62,746 nt of DNA, from the NCBI GenBank assembly GCA_029864095.1, contig JAOTUB010000007.1, positions 1 to 62,746 of the forward strand, given 5' to 3'. Source of the stretch: Gammaproteobacteria bacterium (lineage in GTDB: Bacteria; Pseudomonadota; Gammaproteobacteria; Steroidobacterales; Woeseiaceae). The notes beneath the pieces are model-generated. The model did not search any database and had not been told where the DNA came from. It was given only the letters and a program-made list of their open reading frames with translations. Below, one piece after another: positions 49,208 to 59,694 of this stretch (position 1 is its first letter; the number at the start of each line of letters is the position of its first letter). Position numbers and translations under genes: made by a program.

Positions 49208-51694
49208 TCAAGAGCGGCGAAAACGGCTGAAAAATCCGCCTTTTTTCCCTTGCTCTTCCTCCTCGTCGACTGTCGGCGGTGGCCGAACGCTCAACGCCTT
49301 GAGTGTTTGCGTGATCGAGGTGTTGATTTGTTCCTCGATGGGTTCTGGGTGATCGCCAGCCGGGGCCGACGGCACGGCATGCCCCGTCTCGGAAAGCACG
49401 ATGGCTTCTGCCGCTGGCGCAGCGGGCTTAGTACTGGCATTTAACGCGCGCACGGTAGCAAGGCGTTGTTGCGTCGCCGAAAGATTAGGGCTGCCGCCCT
49501 GTAAAGTCACTTTGGGATTGGATTCGGGTTTGGCCGCGGCTGCGCGTTGGGGTCTGGGCTCGAATTCGGGCTCGGGTTCTAGGTTGACGGCCGCGGCGAC
49601 CTCGGCGTCGACGACAGGTACTTTTACAGACTCTTCGAGAGAAAGTTCGAAATCGTCATTAGCGGACGACTCGGACGAAACGTTCGCCGCGATTTCTGCT
49701 GCCATCAGACTGAATTCTTCTCCGAATAATGTTTCGGCCATCTTATCGTCGATATCGTCGATAGTCTTTGCGCGGGAGAGGCCAGCAGCGATCTTACGCA
49801 TCCCCGCGTCGGCTGACTTCGCAGGCGCTCGTGGTTCCTCGACAACGGGTAATGTCGGTGCCGCAGCGACAGGCGGCAGCGGTTCCTGGACAACGGGTAA
49901 CGAGGCTGCCTCAGCGACAGGCTTTGATGGTTTCTCGGCAGCGGGTAACGTCGGTGCCTCAGCGACGGGCGGTGCTGGCGTTTCAAGCACCGGTATCTCC
50001 GGTATCCCAGCCGCGGCCTCAGCGGCCTGTTCCGCGGCCGCTACGGCTGCGATCTTGTTGAGAGCGAAGGCGTCCGTGGCGTCAAGCTGTGACTCGATTG
50101 AATGTGATTCGTCCTCAATTTTTTCGTTCGCCACGGCGAGGATTTCGGCAATGGGCCTATCGCGCACGTCGGAGACTTCGGATTCCGCTGCTGCCTGCTC
50201 CTCAGCTTCCAGTTCCGCCTTTTTGAGAATATCGGTGGCCTCGTCGATCTTGGCCTGAATCTCCCGGTCGAGCGTTATTTCCGGCACCGGTTCGGCCGGC
50301 TCGTCAACGTCCGCCTCCAATTCCGTCTCGTCATCTGACGCAGGAGCGAGGCCTTGGGCAACCAACATTGCGTGCTCCAAGGCATCGAGGTCCGGGCGCA
50401 ACTCTGCGAGCGTTGGATCGCGCTCCCATTCCGGAATCTCGTCCTCAGATTCGCCGACCTGTGCGGCCTCCAGGGCAGCAGCAATCTTAGGCGTTAACTC
50501 AGGCTCGGACTGCGGCTCTGTTTTCATCGGCGGTTGCCGTGCCGCGGCCGCGGTCTCCGGTGCCCGGACCGGCGCTGAACTCGGGGGTGCGGCAATCTCG
50601 TCGACCGGCGCCTCGGGTGGCACTCCGGTCACAAGCGCAGGCGCAAGCACAGCAAGATCGGGCAGCGTATCCTGAATCAACTCGGGGATTTCTTCGTCTT
50701 GCTCGTCTGTCGGAGCCTCGTTTGGCTCCGTATCGGCGACTGGTGTTTCGATGGCCTCCGGGACTGGCGATGGTTCCTGGACTATTGGCTCCGCAATTTG
50801 CTGGTTTTGAATTCGGCGATCCGCGGCGCGGCGATCTTCGGTCCGACGTTCCCGGATGTGGTGTTCGTTAGCAACCTGATCGAGCGCAACTTCCAGACCA
50901 TACTCGTCAACGGCCACACGTTCGATCAGAGCAACCGAAACCTGACTCACCTTGGCATCGGCCGCTGCCGTCAAAGCCGACTCAACCAAGTTGTTGGCCA
51001 TTCGCGCAATGCCCTCGCTCAGCACGTGCAGGGTTGTCGCGGTACCGTCTTCGAACACGGTGTCGTATTCCTGGCCCGCTAGACGGAAGCAGTGCTTCAG
51101 GTACCCGGTCAATTCGCCGCGGCTGAACGGGGCGATTGACTGACGCAGCCGGAGGCGCTGCTTGAGTCGCGCAAGTTGCGGCGTATTCAGGACTGCGTTA
51201 ATGCCCTGGTCGCCCATCAATACGATATTTGCACCGTCCGATACGCCGGCATCGGAGGCAGTCAGCGCCTCGAGCTCCGACAGCGCATCTGTCCCGATTC
51301 GGGTGGCATCTTCGACAACGACGATTACCCGTGATCCTTGCTCGGATTGCTCCTTGAGCAGGCGCCGGAAGGCGGTAAACCTCTGCACGGTGCCAGCCGG
51401 CAGTGTCACGCCCATCTCTTCAAGCAGCAGTTCGAGAACCTCATCGTGCCCGAGGTGCATGCGCCCCAGAGAAATAAGGGTTTGCTTGTTGCCGACGGCA
51501 TCGAGGGCACGTCTGACCAGCGTGGTCTTGCCAACGCCGATTGGGCCGCTGACGGCGACAATGGAGTCCTGGTTAGTGAGCGCCTTCTTGAGGCCCGCTA
51601 TGGTCGCTGCGGTCTGCGGCCCGACGAACACGTCGGTGCCTGCCGCATGGGCGCGAAATGGTCGTTTTTTGAGGCCAAAATGGGTCTCGTACAT
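49208..51694 (-). CDS. ExeA-like AAA ATPase with a long disordered tail
   Basis: An 828-residue protein starting MYETHFGLKKRPFRAH, the ExeA/GspA N terminus. The AAA+ domain has Walker A GPIGVGKTT (50-58) and VIVVVEDATRI as a Walker B-like strand, and ends near residue 270. The rest (about 290-828) is glutamate-, alanine- and proline-rich, with degenerate PVAEAPTLP-type repeats and a final basic KKGGFFSRFRRS. Classic ExeA has a membrane span and a peptidoglycan-binding domain after the ATPase; neither is seen here. An upstream frame to 51754 was excluded. The 207 bases between it and the divergent adaptor gene hold promoters only. Function is unproven; a role in envelope or secretion assembly is possible. 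Confidence 0.82.
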   Translation of the reverse strand: MYETHFGLKKRPFRAHAAGTDVFVGPQTAATIAGLKKALTNQDSIVAVSGPIGVGKTTLVRRALDAVGNKQTLISLGRMHLGHDEVLELLLEEMGVTLPAGTVQRFTAFRRLLKEQSEQGSRVIVVVEDATRIGTDALSELEALTASDAGVSDGANIVLMGDQGINAVLNTPQLARLKQRLRLRQSIAPFSRGELTGYLKHCFRLAGQEYDTVFEDGTATTLHVLSEGIARMANNLVESALTAAADAKVSQVSVALIERVAVDEYGLEVALDQVANEHHIRERRTEDRRAADRRIQNQQIAEPIVQEPSPVPEAIETPVADTEPNEAPTDEQDEEIPELIQDTLPDLAVLAPALVTGVPPEAPVDEIAAPPSSAPVRAPETAAAARQPPMKTEPQSEPELTPKIAAALEAAQVGESEDEIPEWERDPTLAELRPDLDALEHAMLVAQGLAPASDDETELEADVDEPAEPVPEITLDREIQAKIDEATDILKKAELEAEEQAAAESEVSDVRDRPIAEILAVANEKIEDESHSIESQLDATDAFALNKIAAVAAAEQAAEAAAGIPEIPVLETPAPPVAEAPTLPAAEKPSKPVAEAASLPVVQEPLPPVAAAPTLPVVEEPRAPAKSADAGMRKIAAGLSRAKTIDDIDDKMAETLFGEEFSLMAAEIAANVSSESSANDDFELSLEESVKVPVVDAEVAAAVNLEPEPEFEPRPQRAAAAKPESNPKVTLQGGSPNLSATQQRLATVRALNASTKPAAPAAEAIVLSETGHAVPSAPAGDHPEPIEEQINTSITQTLKALSVRPPPTVDEEEEQGKKGGFFSRFRRS

Positions 51695-51901
51695 ATCGGT
51701 CCGATCCGCAGAAAATACGTCCGCAACATTGTTAAGTCGGCAGTTTGGGGCCAAAACCGGTGCATTTCATGGTCTCAGGTCACAAAAAAGCAATATTTGG
51801 GCCGATTTCGGCCTGCGTATGAAAACGAACAAAATTGTGAGATTTCAATCAAAAAGCGCCAAAATACGTGGTCTTTCCGCCTTATATCGGGAAACGTCTG
51901 A

Positions 51902-53074
51902 ATGAAGCCTGTTTATCGCAAGTGGATTCTGATTCCCGGCATCTTTGTCGGTGCTATCGCGATTGCCGGCTTGTTGTCACAGTTGAAACCCGAGCCGGAG
52001 AAGCGCGAAGAAGAGAACCTCGACTTGCTGGTCGAGGTGCTGCCACTCGAGCTTTCGTCCGAGAGTTTTCGCATCCGCAGCCAGGGCACGGTTCGCCCAA
52101 GGACGCAGACCGTGCTGAGTGCCGAGGTCTCGGGATCGATCGTCAGCGTTTCGCCCAAATTCATTGCAGGCGGCGTTTTTCGCGAACGCGAGGTGCTAAT
52201 GCGCATTGATCCGACAAACTATACAGTTGCGGTCGACAAGGCAGAAGCACTCGTCAAACAGCGGCAGATCGAATACGACGGTGCGAAAAAGCTGCTTAGC
52301 CAGGGCTACCGCGCCGAATCAGAATTTGCATCGGCCGCCGCCGCGCTTGCGTCCGCACAAGCAGAACTTGTCAGCGCGCGTCGCAATCTCGAGCGTACCC
52401 ACATCCGTTTGCCCTACGAGGGTATGGTGCTCAGCAAAAATGCGGACATCGGCCAATTCGTCAGCCCTGGTACGCAGCTCGGTGTCACGTTTGCAACGGA
52501 CAAGGCAGAAGTGAGGCTGCCATTAACCGACATGGACCTGGCGTTCGTCGAAATGCCGAATGCGATCGAGATCACCGCAACCGGCTCGGCTGATGGACCG
52601 CCAGTAAAGCTGACGGCGATACAAAAGGGTAAGCCAGTCGCATGGGACGCGCATATCGTTCGTTCAGAGGGAGTCGTAGACGAGAAAAGTCGTGTGACTT
52701 ACGCCGTCGCTCAGATCCTGGATCCCTACCAACTGCATAATGGCGGCACACCGCTGCCTGTCGGGACATTTGTCGCGGCCGAGATCAACAGTTCGACGGT
52801 ATTGGACGTTATTCGCATTCCTCGCACGGCATTGCGCGGCGCTGACCAGGTGTTAATCGTCGACAGCGAAAGCAAGATTGAGATACGCAGGGTCGACATT
52901 GTGAGAAGCGATGAAGATTTCGCCTATGCCGTCGGCGGCGTATCTGCCGGAGAGAGGATTACGACCACAGCGATCGAAGCACCGACGAACGGCATGTCGG
53001 TTCGAATCGCAGGGGCGCCGACTGACGAGGACGCCAGTGATGAAAAGATCGCGTCACGCGCAGAGGCAAGTTGA
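51902..53074 (+). CDS. RND efflux periplasmic adaptor (membrane fusion protein)
   Basis: A 390-residue HlyD/AcrA-type adaptor. An N-terminal anchor (about 8-26) is followed by the lipoyl halves (GTVRPRTQTVLSAEVSGSIV and THIRLPYEGMVLSKNADIGQFVSPG), an alpha-helical hairpin of about 60 residues between them, and beta-barrel and membrane-proximal domains. It joins the inner-membrane pump to an outer-membrane channel, which is not encoded here. It is followed by the pump gene with only two bases between. Confidence 0.93.
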   Translation: MKPVYRKWILIPGIFVGAIAIAGLLSQLKPEPEKREEENLDLLVEVLPLELSSESFRIRSQGTVRPRTQTVLSAEVSGSIVSVSPKFIAGGVFREREVLMRIDPTNYTVAVDKAEALVKQRQIEYDGAKKLLSQGYRAESEFASAAAALASAQAELVSARRNLERTHIRLPYEGMVLSKNADIGQFVSPGTQLGVTFATDKAEVRLPLTDMDLAFVEMPNAIEITATGSADGPPVKLTAIQKGKPVAWDAHIVRSEGVVDEKSRVTYAVAQILDPYQLHNGGTPLPVGTFVAAEINSSTVLDVIRIPRTALRGADQVLIVDSESKIEIRRVDIVRSDEDFAYAVGGVSAGERITTTAIEAPTNGMSVRIAGAPTDEDASDEKIASRAEAS

Positions 53075-53076
53075 CA

Positions 53077-56000
53077 ATGCCGCCGCGACTCGTCAGTAGC
53101 CAGAAAGGTTTGATTGCGTGGTTTGCGAGCAATCATGTCGCCGCGAATCTGCTGATGTGGTTTATCATTGTCGCCGGCCTGATTTCCGTCTTCACGATTC
53201 GCAAGCAGACAACGCCCGAAATCGAACTCAACTGGATCCAGGTGCAGGTGCCGTATCTGGGTGCCGCCCCGCAGGAGGTGGAAGAGGGCGTCGTCATCAA
53301 AGTCGAAGAAGCCATCCAGGACATTCAAGGCATCGTTGAGATCCGATCCCGGGCGAATGAAGGGCTTGGCAGCGTCACGATCGAAGTTGCGCGCGACAAG
53401 GACATCATCGAAGTGCTGACACAGGTTAAGACGCGCGTCGACGCGATCGCGACGTTTCCTGCGCTGACCGAAAAGCCAGTGATATACAAGGTAGAGCCGG
53501 ACACGCCGGTCATCTTCGTTGCCATTCATGGCGCAGTCGACGAATTCTCGCGCAAGCTCATCACGCAGAACATTCGCGATGAACTTCTGCTGCTGCCGGA
53601 AATCAGCAAGGTCGATATCTACGGTGAGCGCGCATTCGAAATCAGCATCGAAGTATCGGAGCATGTGCTGCGTCAATACGAATTGACGATGTCGGAAATC
53701 TCCGAAGCGGTTCGCGCATCGTCCATTGATCTGCCGGGCGGCACGATCAAGACAGAGGGCGGCGATATTCAGTTGCGGACCGAGGGCCAGGTTTACACAG
53801 GCCTCGAGTACGCCGACCTCGTATTGCGAACCTATCCTGATGGTGCGCGGCTGACGCTCGGGGATATTGCAACGATCAATGACGGCTTCGTCGAGTCTGA
53901 GGGTTTTGGTCGCTTCGACGGCCAGCCGACGGCTACCCTGAATGTCCTTGCAAGTGGTCAGCAGAACGAGTTGAAGACGGCTGCCGCGGTAAGAGAATAC
54001 GTGGCCGAGAAGCGCAAGAACCTGCCTGCCGGAATCGAAATAGACCTTTGGGTCGATCGCTCCCACTATCTCGAGGGCAGGCTCGATATGATGATGAAGA
54101 ACATGTGGCAGGGTGCTTTGCTCGTTTTCCTTCTCTTGTCTTTGCTCCTGCGCATGAAAGTGGCCGGATGGGTCATCATCGGCATACCGGTTGCTTTTCT
54201 GGGCACGTTCTTGCTGATGCCGCACGGACCGTGGCCTGTGACGATCAATATGATCAGTTTGTTCGGCTTCATCATCGTGCTCGGCATCGTTGTCGATGAC
54301 GCCATCATTATTGGCGAAAGCATATTCACGAAGATACGCGCTGACGGACATACGATAGACAACGTTATCCAAGGCGCTCACAAGGTCGCCGTGCCCGCGA
54401 CTTTCGGCGTGCTGACGACGATCGCTGCCTTCGCGCCGATGCTGTTTGTTGGCGGTATCGTCGAGCCTTTCTTCCAGGCGCTGTCGATAGTCGTCATGCT
54501 CTGTCTGGTATTTTCGCTGGTCGAGTCCAAGCTGATCCTGCCGGCTCACCTCGCCCGCGCGAAAATCGACCCCGTGGATGAGGAGGACCTGTTTCACCCG
54601 GATCACCATATTTCGTTGCTGCGGCGAATCCCGCGGTTTTTTCTCAAGATCCAGCGGTATACCCAGCACGGTTTGCAGCGACTGATTCACGACTATTACC
54701 GGCCTGCGCTTGAGAAGGTTATCGACAATCGCGGCGTTACGGTTGCACTATTCGCCGGCGTGTTGATAGTTACGATTGGTCTTGTCAACAGCAGCCTGGT
54801 ACGCATAGTCCTATTTCCCGAGGTGCCCGGCGATTTCATTCGCATGCAGCTGGAAATGGAGACCGGTACGGCGCCCGAGGTTCGCAATGCGGCGCTGAAC
54901 AGAATCGAGCAAGCCGTTCTCGACCTGAACGATGAGTACAACGCTGAAAATCCTGACCTGGATCCGATGATCTCGCATATTGGATCGTTCACTACGAGTG
55001 ACACGGGCGCAGTAGCATGGGTGGAATTGCCGATGGTCGATGACCGGCTGCTGCAGATCGACGGCGTGACGAGTTTGTGGCGCGAACGCGTTGGCGAGAT
55101 CGCGGGTGTGAAAGAGCTGACATTCACTGACGGTCAGCATTTCGGGGGCGGGCCACCGTTGAGTTTTCGTCTCAGTGGCGACAATTTTGATGCGCTTGAA
55201 AACGCCGCGGCGGAACTCGAACAGAAACTCGGTGAGTACGAAGGCGTGTTCGATGTCCAGAATTCATCGAGCACTGGCGGTCAGGAGATAAAGCTGTCGA
55301 TAAAACCCGAGGCAGAAGCGCTGGGTCTGACGATGGCGTCACTCGGCCGACAGGTGCGACAGGCGTTCTATGGTGAGGAAGCGCAGCGTATCCAACGTGG
55401 CAAAGACGAGTTGAAAGTCATGGTGCGCTACCCTCGCGAGGATCGACGCTCTGTCGCGGATCTCGAGAATATGCGGATCCGTACGCCGGGCGGAGACGAG
55501 GTGCCGTTTGAGTCCGTTGCCGGCGTGTCTTTCGGCACAAGCTACTCGAGCATCACGCGACTCAATCGTGCACGGACGATAACCGTATCCGCGGACATTG
55601 ATCCGGAAATCGTCGAACCCGGCAAGGTCATTCGCGAAATATCCGAAGACTACATACCCGGACTACTGTCGCGTCATGCCGGTGTGATTTACGGCCTGGA
55701 GGGCGCCAGCAAGGAAGAAGAGGAATTCATCCGGAATCTGACGATCGCGTCGATTGCGGCACTATTCCTGATATATGCACTGATCGCGATACCGCTTCAT
55801 TCCTATGCGCAACCGCTGGTGATCATGTCGGTAATTCCATTCGGGCTGATCGGCGCGGTCATCGGGCATGTTGTCATGGGCAAGGCGATCAGCATGTTCT
55901 CGTTGTTCGGTCTCGTGGCGCTGGCCGGTGTTGTCGTCAACGATAGTCTCATCATGGTCGATTTTATCAACAGGGCTCGCGAGGAAGGCGTCCCGCTCAA

Positions 56001-56289
56001 GCAAGCCGTCATTGATTCGGGCACCCAGCGCTTCCGTGCGATCATACTGACTTCCCTCACGACTGCGGCCGGATTAATGCCGATCATGCTCGAGACCAGC
56101 GTGCAGGCACAGTTCGTCATTCCGATGGCAATCTCGTTGAGCTTTGGCATCCTGTTTGCCACGGCGATAACATTGTTTCTGATTCCGTCGCTGTACCTTC
56201 TGCAGATTGACGGCTTTGCCCGGATGCGCAGGATAGTCCATTGGCTTTTCGACCGGCACGGCACCACCGATACCACTGAAACCGCCTGA
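53077..56289 (+). CDS. RND-family efflux pump (AcrB/MexF superfamily)
   Basis: A 1070-residue inner-membrane transporter with the usual twelve spans and two large periplasmic loops. Blocks seen are IRKQTTPEIELNWIQVQVPYLGAAP, GIVVDDAIIIGESIF (transport-domain acidic residues in span 4) and the second-half repeat GVVVNDSLIMVDFINRAREEG. The porter-domain sequence is of the branch with long first loops, often hydrophobic or metabolite exporters; the substrate cannot be deduced. ATG at 53077 is preferred over the TTG at 53071 by ribosome-site spacing. RarD follows two bases after its stop. Confidence 0.95.
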   Translation: MPPRLVSSQKGLIAWFASNHVAANLLMWFIIVAGLISVFTIRKQTTPEIELNWIQVQVPYLGAAPQEVEEGVVIKVEEAIQDIQGIVEIRSRANEGLGSVTIEVARDKDIIEVLTQVKTRVDAIATFPALTEKPVIYKVEPDTPVIFVAIHGAVDEFSRKLITQNIRDELLLLPEISKVDIYGERAFEISIEVSEHVLRQYELTMSEISEAVRASSIDLPGGTIKTEGGDIQLRTEGQVYTGLEYADLVLRTYPDGARLTLGDIATINDGFVESEGFGRFDGQPTATLNVLASGQQNELKTAAAVREYVAEKRKNLPAGIEIDLWVDRSHYLEGRLDMMMKNMWQGALLVFLLLSLLLRMKVAGWVIIGIPVAFLGTFLLMPHGPWPVTINMISLFGFIIVLGIVVDDAIIIGESIFTKIRADGHTIDNVIQGAHKVAVPATFGVLTTIAAFAPMLFVGGIVEPFFQALSIVVMLCLVFSLVESKLILPAHLARAKIDPVDEEDLFHPDHHISLLRRIPRFFLKIQRYTQHGLQRLIHDYYRPALEKVIDNRGVTVALFAGVLIVTIGLVNSSLVRIVLFPEVPGDFIRMQLEMETGTAPEVRNAALNRIEQAVLDLNDEYNAENPDLDPMISHIGSFTTSDTGAVAWVELPMVDDRLLQIDGVTSLWRERVGEIAGVKELTFTDGQHFGGGPPLSFRLSGDNFDALENAAAELEQKLGEYEGVFDVQNSSSTGGQEIKLSIKPEAEALGLTMASLGRQVRQAFYGEEAQRIQRGKDELKVMVRYPREDRRSVADLENMRIRTPGGDEVPFESVAGVSFGTSYSSITRLNRARTITVSADIDPEIVEPGKVIREISEDYIPGLLSRHAGVIYGLEGASKEEEEFIRNLTIASIAALFLIYALIAIPLHSYAQPLVIMSVIPFGLIGAVIGHVVMGKAISMFSLFGLVALAGVVVNDSLIMVDFINRAREEGVPLKQAVIDSGTQRFRAIILTSLTTAAGLMPIMLETSVQAQFVIPMAISLSFGILFATAITLFLIPSLYLLQIDGFARMRRIVHWLFDRHGTTDTTETA

Positions 56290-56291
56290 GC

Positions 56292-57197
56292 GTGACTGAA
56301 ATCGAACCTAGGAATGATGTCCGCGACGGCGTCATCGCGGGCCTGATCGCTTATTCATTCTGGGGCGTTTTGCCGGTTTATTTCAAACTGGTGGGTACAG
56401 TCTCACCAACAGAAGTGATGCTCCACCGAATCGTCTGGGCCGTGCCGACTGGTGCCCTGATCATCCATCTGCGGCGTCAGTGGCCGGAGGTCCGTCGTGC
56501 GCTGACGCACCGCACGATGCTGCTGTTGCTCGCGACCGCGGCTTTTTTTATTGCCATGAACTGGTACGTCTACATCTTGGCTGTGCAACAGAGCCAGGTG
56601 TTTCAGGCCAGCCTTGGCTATTACATTAATCCACTCATTTACGTTCTGGTTGGCGTCATCTTTCTCGGGGAGAAACTGCGCCGGCTGCAGTTCTTGGCCG
56701 TCGCATTGGCGACGGTTGGCGTGCTGGTGCTCACGATCAACGGTGGACAATTCCCGGGCATCGCGCTGTTTCTGGCCGTGTCATTCACGGTATACGGTGT
56801 AATCCGCAAACAAGTTGCAATTGGCGGTATGCCGGGTCTCTTCGTGGAGACGCTCGTGCTGCTCCCAGTCGCAGCGATCTGGCTCTCGTGGCTGGTCTAT
56901 TCGGGAGGCGCGGCAATAGCGGGCGGTGACCCCGGCATGACAGGACTGTTGCTTCTCGCCGGGCCGATTACGGTCGTGCCGCTGCTGTGTTTCGCGCTTG
57001 CAGCCCGGCGGCTGGCACTAACCACGATTGGCTTCATGCAATTCCTGTCGCCGACCCTGCAGTTCCTGACTGGCGTGTACTACGGCGAAAAACTGACGAT
57101 TCCGCACCTGATCTGTTTCGGCTGCATATGGATCGCCGTCGTTTTGTTTAGTGTGGACGCAGTTCGGTCGAATGCCCGCGATTCCAATGTCGTTTGA
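56292..57197 (+). CDS. rarD: EamA-family transporter RarD
   Basis: A 301-residue ten-span DMT/EamA carrier. It begins (after a short charged tail) with GLIAYSFWGVLPVYFKLV and contains the RarD signatures EVMLHRIVWAVP and NWYVYILAVQQSQVFQASLGYYINPL. RarD was first linked to chloramphenicol sensitivity; the natural substrate is unknown. The start is GTG at 56292. It is probably cotranscribed with the RND pump. A hairpin repeat (copy C) follows. Confidence 0.92.
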   Translation: MTEIEPRNDVRDGVIAGLIAYSFWGVLPVYFKLVGTVSPTEVMLHRIVWAVPTGALIIHLRRQWPEVRRALTHRTMLLLLATAAFFIAMNWYVYILAVQQSQVFQASLGYYINPLIYVLVGVIFLGEKLRRLQFLAVALATVGVLVLTINGGQFPGIALFLAVSFTVYGVIRKQVAIGGMPGLFVETLVLLPVAAIWLSWLVYSGGAAIAGGDPGMTGLLLLAGPITVVPLLCFALAARRLALTTIGFMQFLSPTLQFLTGVYYGEKLTIPHLICFGCIWIAVVLFSVDAVRSNARDSNVV

Positions 57198-57199
57198 GT

Positions 57200-57270
57200 C
57201 GCGGGCGGAGAATTTATCGACCGAGGTAAAACGCAGCGTAGCGAGCCACGAGGGAGATGAATAACCCGCG
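57200..57270. repeat. Intergenic hairpin repeat, copy C (diverged)
   Basis: CGCGGG (57200-57205) pairs with CCCGCG (57265-57270), and ATTTATC (57212-57218) pairs with GATGAAT (57256-57262) including one G-U pair. The loop core reads GAGGTAAAACGCAGCGTAGCG then AGCCAC, clearly related to copies A and B. It lies between the convergent ends of rarD and the EF-G gene. Confidence 0.78.
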
Positions 57271-57273
57271 TCG

Positions 57274-59358
57274 CTACTTTTTGGCCTTGCGCTCCTGCGC
57301 TTCCTTGATCACTTCGTCAGCGACATTCTGCGGGCAAGGGGCGTAGTGCGAAAACTCCATCGAGAACTGGCCACGACCCGAAGTCAGCGTGCGCAGATGT
57401 CCAATGTAGCCAAACATGTCAGCGAGAGGTGCGTCTGCCTTGACACGCACCCCGGTCGGTCCGGCATTCTGCGACTTGATCATACCGCGGCGACGATTCA
57501 GGTCGCCGATGACATCACCGACGTTATCTTCGGGCGTGAACACGTCGACTTTCATGATTGGCTCGAGCAGCTGCGGACCGGCCTTAGGTATCGACTGGCG
57601 GTACGCTGCTTTGGTTGCGATTTCGAAGGCGAGCGCCGAGGAGTCGACAGCGTGAAACGCGCCATCAAGTAGCGTGAACTTCACATCGAGCAGTGGATAA
57701 CCGGCCAGAGTGCCTTCGTCCATGCAGGACGCAAATGCCTTTTCGATAGCGCTCCAGTATTCGCGCGGCACATTGCCGCCTGTGACCTTCGACTCGAATT
57801 CATAACCCGCGTTTTTCTCTGCCGGTTCGATCCGGTATTCGATCTTGCCGTACTGGCCGGAACCACCCGACTGCTTCTTGTGCGTGTAGGTATCTTCGAT
57901 CAGTTGCGTGATCGTCTCGCGGTAGGCGACCTGCGGCTTGCCCATGGACACTTCGACACCATGCGTTCGCTTGAGGATGTCGACCTTGATGTCGAGGTGC
58001 AACTCGCCCATGCCCTTGATTAGGGTCTCGCCCGAATCCTCGTCGGTCGCAACCTGGAATGAGGGGTCTTCCTGAACCATCTTGTTCAGCGCGACACCCA
58101 TTTTCTCGTTGCCAGCCTTGTCCTTCGGGCTGATCGCAATCGAGATCACGGGATCGGGGAACACCATGGGTTCGAGTGTCGCCGGGTTGTTGGCGTCCGC
58201 CAACGTATGGCCCGTGCGGGTGTTTTTCATGCCCAGCAAAGCGACGATATCGCCGGCTTGCGCCGAGTCGAGTTCCTCGCGTGAGTTGGCATGCATCTCC
58301 ACGATGCGACCAATTCGTTCGGTCTTGCCGGTGAACGTATTCAAGACGTTGTCACCCTTCTTGATCTTACCCGAGTAGATTCGTGTAAAGGTCAGGGCAC
58401 CATAGCGGTCGTCCATGATCTTGAACGCCAGCGCGCGCAGCGGCCTGTTCGGATCGACCGTCGCGACGCCGCCCGTCGGATGACCTTCGAGGTCAATTTC
58501 GGGTTGTGGTTTGACTTCCGTGGGGTTCGGCAAGTAATCAACTACTGCATTAAGAACATTCTGTATTCCTTTGTTTTTAAAAGCAGAACCACAGTAGGTC
58601 GGGAAGAAGTCGAGCGCGATAGTGCCTTTGCGAATGCAGCGCATCAGGTCGTCAATCGACGGCTCGTTGCCCTCGAGATACTGTTCGAGCAATTCGTCGT
58701 CCTGCTCGACGGCGGTCTCAACGAGTTTCTCTCGCCACTCGGCGACTAGGTCCTGCATATCCGCGGGCACGTCTGTGATTTCATAATCCTCAGGATTGTC
58801 CGATGACTGCCATACCCAGGCTTTTTCGGTCAGCAGGTCGACGACGCCTGTGAAGTCGTCTTCGATGCCGATGGGCAACACCATAACGAGCGGATTTGCA
58901 CCGAGCACTCTTCTAACTTGCTCAACCACGCTGTAGAAGTCCGCACCGATGCGATCGAGCTTGTTGACGAAGATAATGCGAGCGACCTCGGAATCGTTGG
59001 CGTAACGCCAGTTGGTTTCCGACTGCGGCTCGACGCCGCCCGAGCCACAGAATACGCCAATGCCGCCGTCGAGGACCTTCAACGAGCGATAAACCTCAAT
59101 GGTGAAGTCCACGTGTCCCGGCGTATCAATGATGTTCAGGTTGTGGTCGTTCCACATGCAGCTTGTTGCCGCCGACTGAATCGTGATGCCGCGTTCCTGC
59201 TCCTGCTCCATGAAGTCTGTTGTGGCTTCGCCATCATGAACCTCACCGGTACGGTGGATCTTTCCCGTAAGCTTCAGGATGCGCTCGGTCGTTGTCGTCT
59301 TGCCCGCGTCGACGTGGGCAAAAATGCCGATATTGCGGTAGGTCCTTAGGTCTTTCAT
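57274..59358 (-). CDS. fusA: Elongation factor G paralogue (second-type EF-G)
   Basis: A 694-residue translational GTPase. G1 is [14 protein letters not shown]2 lies in the [11 protein letters not shown] segment, G3 is DTPGHVDF and G4 is NKLD. All five EF-G domains are present through the C-terminal [21 protein letters not shown]. The subtype pattern [16 protein letters not shown], where canonical EF-G has QSETVWRQA, resembles the second EF-G of Pseudomonas and Vibrio. It is not in an rpsL-rpsG-tuf operon. The ATG at 59358 was chosen; a GTG three codons earlier (59367) is possible. A weak promoter (TATTAT, minus strand, 59550-59555) lies about 190 bases upstream. Confidence 0.93.
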   Translation of the reverse strand: MKDLRTYRNIGIFAHVDAGKTTTTERILKLTGKIHRTGEVHDGEATTDFMEQEQERGITIQSAATSCMWNDHNLNIIDTPGHVDFTIEVYRSLKVLDGGIGVFCGSGGVEPQSETNWRYANDSEVARIIFVNKLDRIGADFYSVVEQVRRVLGANPLVMVLPIGIEDDFTGVVDLLTEKAWVWQSSDNPEDYEITDVPADMQDLVAEWREKLVETAVEQDDELLEQYLEGNEPSIDDLMRCIRKGTIALDFFPTYCGSAFKNKGIQNVLNAVVDYLPNPTEVKPQPEIDLEGHPTGGVATVDPNRPLRALAFKIMDDRYGALTFTRIYSGKIKKGDNVLNTFTGKTERIGRIVEMHANSREELDSAQAGDIVALLGMKNTRTGHTLADANNPATLEPMVFPDPVISIAISPKDKAGNEKMGVALNKMVQEDPSFQVATDEDSGETLIKGMGELHLDIKVDILKRTHGVEVSMGKPQVAYRETITQLIEDTYTHKKQSGGSGQYGKIEYRIEPAEKNAGYEFESKVTGGNVPREYWSAIEKAFASCMDEGTLAGYPLLDVKFTLLDGAFHAVDSSALAFEIATKAAYRQSIPKAGPQLLEPIMKVDVFTPEDNVGDVIGDLNRRRGMIKSQNAGPTGVRVKADAPLADMFGYIGHLRTLTSGRGQFSMEFSHYAPCPQNVADEVIKEAQERKAKK

Positions 59359-59694
59359 GTCGGTCACTCAGTTCTATCAGTCAAAGGCAGCCACCCGGTT
59401 TTCGTTAGGTGCCCGTGCTCTTACGGCCTCGCAGAAGCAATCCGGGTCATAACAATCGAAGTGGCTGCACGTGTCAGTGCCGGTCCTCAGAGGCCTCCAG
59501 GAGTCAGTGACGCATCATGACGCCGGACAGGACGGGCTTTCGGGCGCGGATAATAGCAGCGCCTACGCCCCTAAACCAGCGAATTTTCAGCAAAATCCAC
59601 CGGATCCGTGACATGGGGTCTCACCGTTCCTGTCTCAAGGGTCTGGCGCACGGAAATTGCACTGCAAACCCCATATGATGCACCGCTCGAGGCA
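59359..59694. other. Intergenic region between the EF-G gene and the TfpX/TfpZ-like gene
   Basis: I find no gene in these 336 bases. On the minus strand TATTAT (59550-59555) could be a -10 element for the EF-G gene, giving a leader of about 190 bases. No terminator, tRNA or strong palindrome is evident. Confidence 0.4.

Noticed and set aside
52924..54690. Long 588-codon open frame on the minus strand
   Set aside because: It is entirely antisense to the RND adaptor and pump genes, is rich in Arg/His/Asp from mirrored codons, and matches no family.
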